Assembly (NCBI GenBank): GCA_002317325.1
Contig: DCJB01000010.1
Span: 1 to 17,762 of the forward strand
Direction of reading: 5' to 3'
Origin: Bacteroidales bacterium UBA1711
Lineage (GTDB): Bacteria > Bacteroidota > Bacteroidia > Bacteroidales > P3
DNA length: 17,762 bases
Under the pieces are notes generated by a model. That model was not told the DNA's origin, searched no databases, and saw only the letters and a list, made by a program, of their open reading frames with translations. A program made the position numbers and the translations under genes. Numbering within the stretch: position 1 is the first letter of the stretch; each line of letters opens with the position of its first letter. This document shows positions 16,567 to 17,762 of this stretch, in pieces.

Positions 16567-17703
16567 ATGAAAAAAACCTCTCTGCTCATCGCCTTTGTCC
16601 TCCTTTCCGCGCTCAGCGCCTTCCCGCAGGACACCTCCTATGTGAGACATATTATCAAAGAACTCTCCTCGCAACGTATGTATGGGCGGGGAGCCAGCTA
16701 TCACGGCGACTCGGTGGCAGCCGCCTTCCTCGCCGATCAGTTGGCCAAACTCGGCGTCCGTCCGCTCTCACCCGGCTACCTCCAGCACTACCGATACAGC
16801 TGCTACACCAACGAAGGCCCCCTGTCGCTCACCATCAACGGCGACACGCTCACGCCATTCTCACACTACCGCATCTATCCGTCCAAACGCCACCTCCAAA
16901 AACGGTTGGAATCCGCCTCATGGAAAAAACAGCTCAAAGATGGCACTTGGCTCATCGGCGTAAACCAACTCGACACTTACAGCCCCATCGTAGGCGAACT
17001 CGAGTCCAATCCCGTCTTCGTCGAAGTACTCGACTCCCTCATCCCCAAAAGGGTCAAGAAAGTGGACCTCCATCTGCCGCTCCAATACCGCGAGAACTAC
17101 CGCTCCCAAAATGTGGTCGGCTATGTGCCCGGTATCATCGATTCCATGGTGGTCTTCACCGCCCACTACGACCATTGCGGAATAATGGGCGACGGCATCT
17201 ATTTCCCCGGCGCCCACGACAACGCCAGCGGCTCCGCCGCCGTACTCGACCTCGCTCGAATGGCCACACTGCAAAAGCCCTACTACACCATGGTCTTCAT
17301 GCTCTTCAGCGGCGAGGAATCAGGCCTCACAGGCTCTCGCCACGCCGCCCAAAACCCGCTCATCGACTACTCCAAAGTCAAGCTGCTCTGCAATATAGAT
17401 ATGTTCTGCGGCGGCGACGAAGGGCTGATGGTCTTCAATGCGAATGCCGACAACACACAGCCATTCGTCAACCGGCTCATCGCTGCCAACGAACAAAGCC
17501 ATGCCGCACAAGTCATCAAATCCAGAGAAAACTCGCCCAACAGCGACCATTACTATTTCAGCAGCCTCTGTCCGTCCATCTTCATTCTCACCATGGGCCA
17601 GCGCTACGGCGGCTACCACAACCCAGCCGACACCTGCCAAGCCTGCGGCCTCGACCACTACAACGACTTCATCAAACTCATCCTCTCAATCATCACCGAC
17701 TAA
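16567..17703 (+). CDS. Secreted M28-family zinc metallopeptidase
   Basis: 378 aa with a signal peptide (MKKTSLLIAFVLLSALSAFP, probable cleavage near residue 20 or 21). No lipobox is present, so it is exported to the periplasm or beyond. The M28 aminopeptidase zinc site is complete: H200 and D202 in TAHYDH, D218 in AHDNASG, catalytic E250 with E251 in SGEESGLTGS, D278 in CNIDMF and H351 in YGGYHNPADT. Family members are exopeptidases that remove N-terminal residues from peptides; glutaminyl cyclases share the fold, so that activity is an alternative. No C-terminal type IX secretion sorting domain is visible: the protein ends soon after the catalytic core. It starts 2 nt after the transporter gene, which suggests one transcript and perhaps cooperation in peptide use. 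Confidence 0.92.
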   Translation: MKKTSLLIAFVLLSALSAFPQDTSYVRHIIKELSSQRMYGRGASYHGDSVAAAFLADQLAKLGVRPLSPGYLQHYRYSCYTNEGPLSLTINGDTLTPFSHYRIYPSKRHLQKRLESASWKKQLKDGTWLIGVNQLDTYSPIVGELESNPVFVEVLDSLIPKRVKKVDLHLPLQYRENYRSQNVVGYVPGIIDSMVVFTAHYDHCGIMGDGIYFPGAHDNASGSAAVLDLARMATLQKPYYTMVFMLFSGEESGLTGSRHAAQNPLIDYSKVKLLCNIDMFCGGDEGLMVFNANADNTQPFVNRLIAANEQSHAAQVIKSRENSPNSDHYYFSSLCPSIFILTMGQRYGGYHNPADTCQACGLDHYNDFIKLILSIITD

Positions 17704-17726
17704 TCCTTCACCCATCCCTCCAACCT

Positions 17727-17762
17727 CCGCCCATTCACCAACCACCGCCCGTTCACCAACCT
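17727..17762. repeat. 18-bp direct repeat with TTCACC core at the window end
   Basis: CCGCCCATTCACCAACCA (17727-17744) and CCGCCCGTTCACCAACCT (17745-17762) agree at 16 of 18 positions. The array meets the window edge and may continue. It follows the M28 peptidase gene and contains the TTCAC core found in the other intergenic repeats. Confidence 0.75.

Noticed and set aside
16567..17703. The M28 peptidase as a type IX secretion cargo
   Set aside because: It ends soon after the catalytic core, with no C-terminal beta-sandwich sorting domain visible.

Overview
The window comes from a GC-rich member of the Bacteroidetes, most likely the order Bacteroidales. Four things point there: three perfect TAnnTTTG promoter boxes, the near absence of Shine-Dalgarno sites, lineage-typical families (an RprY-type response regulator, a UpxY/NusG paralogue, DUF4199, DUF3822), and a SprE/PorW-type TPR lipoprotein linked to type IX secretion. 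Codons strongly favour C in the third position, so many long open frames in other phases are spurious. I cannot place the genus.

Left end (1-1060): simple-sequence DNA (an 11-bp repeat, a C10 run and an array of TTCAC-core heptamers), then a UpxY-like antiterminator gene on the minus strand with its own promoter. The divergent gap before the response regulator holds nothing else I can support. All later genes are on the plus strand.

1061-6523: an rprY-like response regulator without an adjacent kinase; a PhnP-like metallo-beta-lactamase-fold hydrolase with a glycosyltransferase 3 nt downstream; then a new promoter, a DUF4199 membrane protein, a membrane-anchored GT2 glycosyltransferase and the ATPase gene ychF. 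The last two overlap by ATGA.

6524-11163: a TTCAC-heptamer array runs into the start of the SprE/PorW-like gene, which has no ATG at a sensible place. That gene is coupled by ATGA overlaps to a bactofilin and then to a two-domain protein: an AmgK-like sugar kinase fused to the sugar-sensing C-terminal domain of RapZ. The set reads as a cell-envelope operon covering secretion, a wall-associated scaffold and wall-sugar recycling.

11164-17762: a promoter starts a unit of a single-pass membrane protein of unknown function, a DUF3822 protein and rsmD. After a gap come purC, a CYTH-domain protein, a YfcC-family transporter with a TTG start, and a secreted M28 metallopeptidase. The window ends in another TTCAC-containing repeat.

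The items most worth checking are the heptamer family found at gene borders, above all where it overlaps the porW-like start and faces an inverted copy upstream, and the AmgK-RapZ fusion. Most other genes are ordinary housekeeping or envelope genes.
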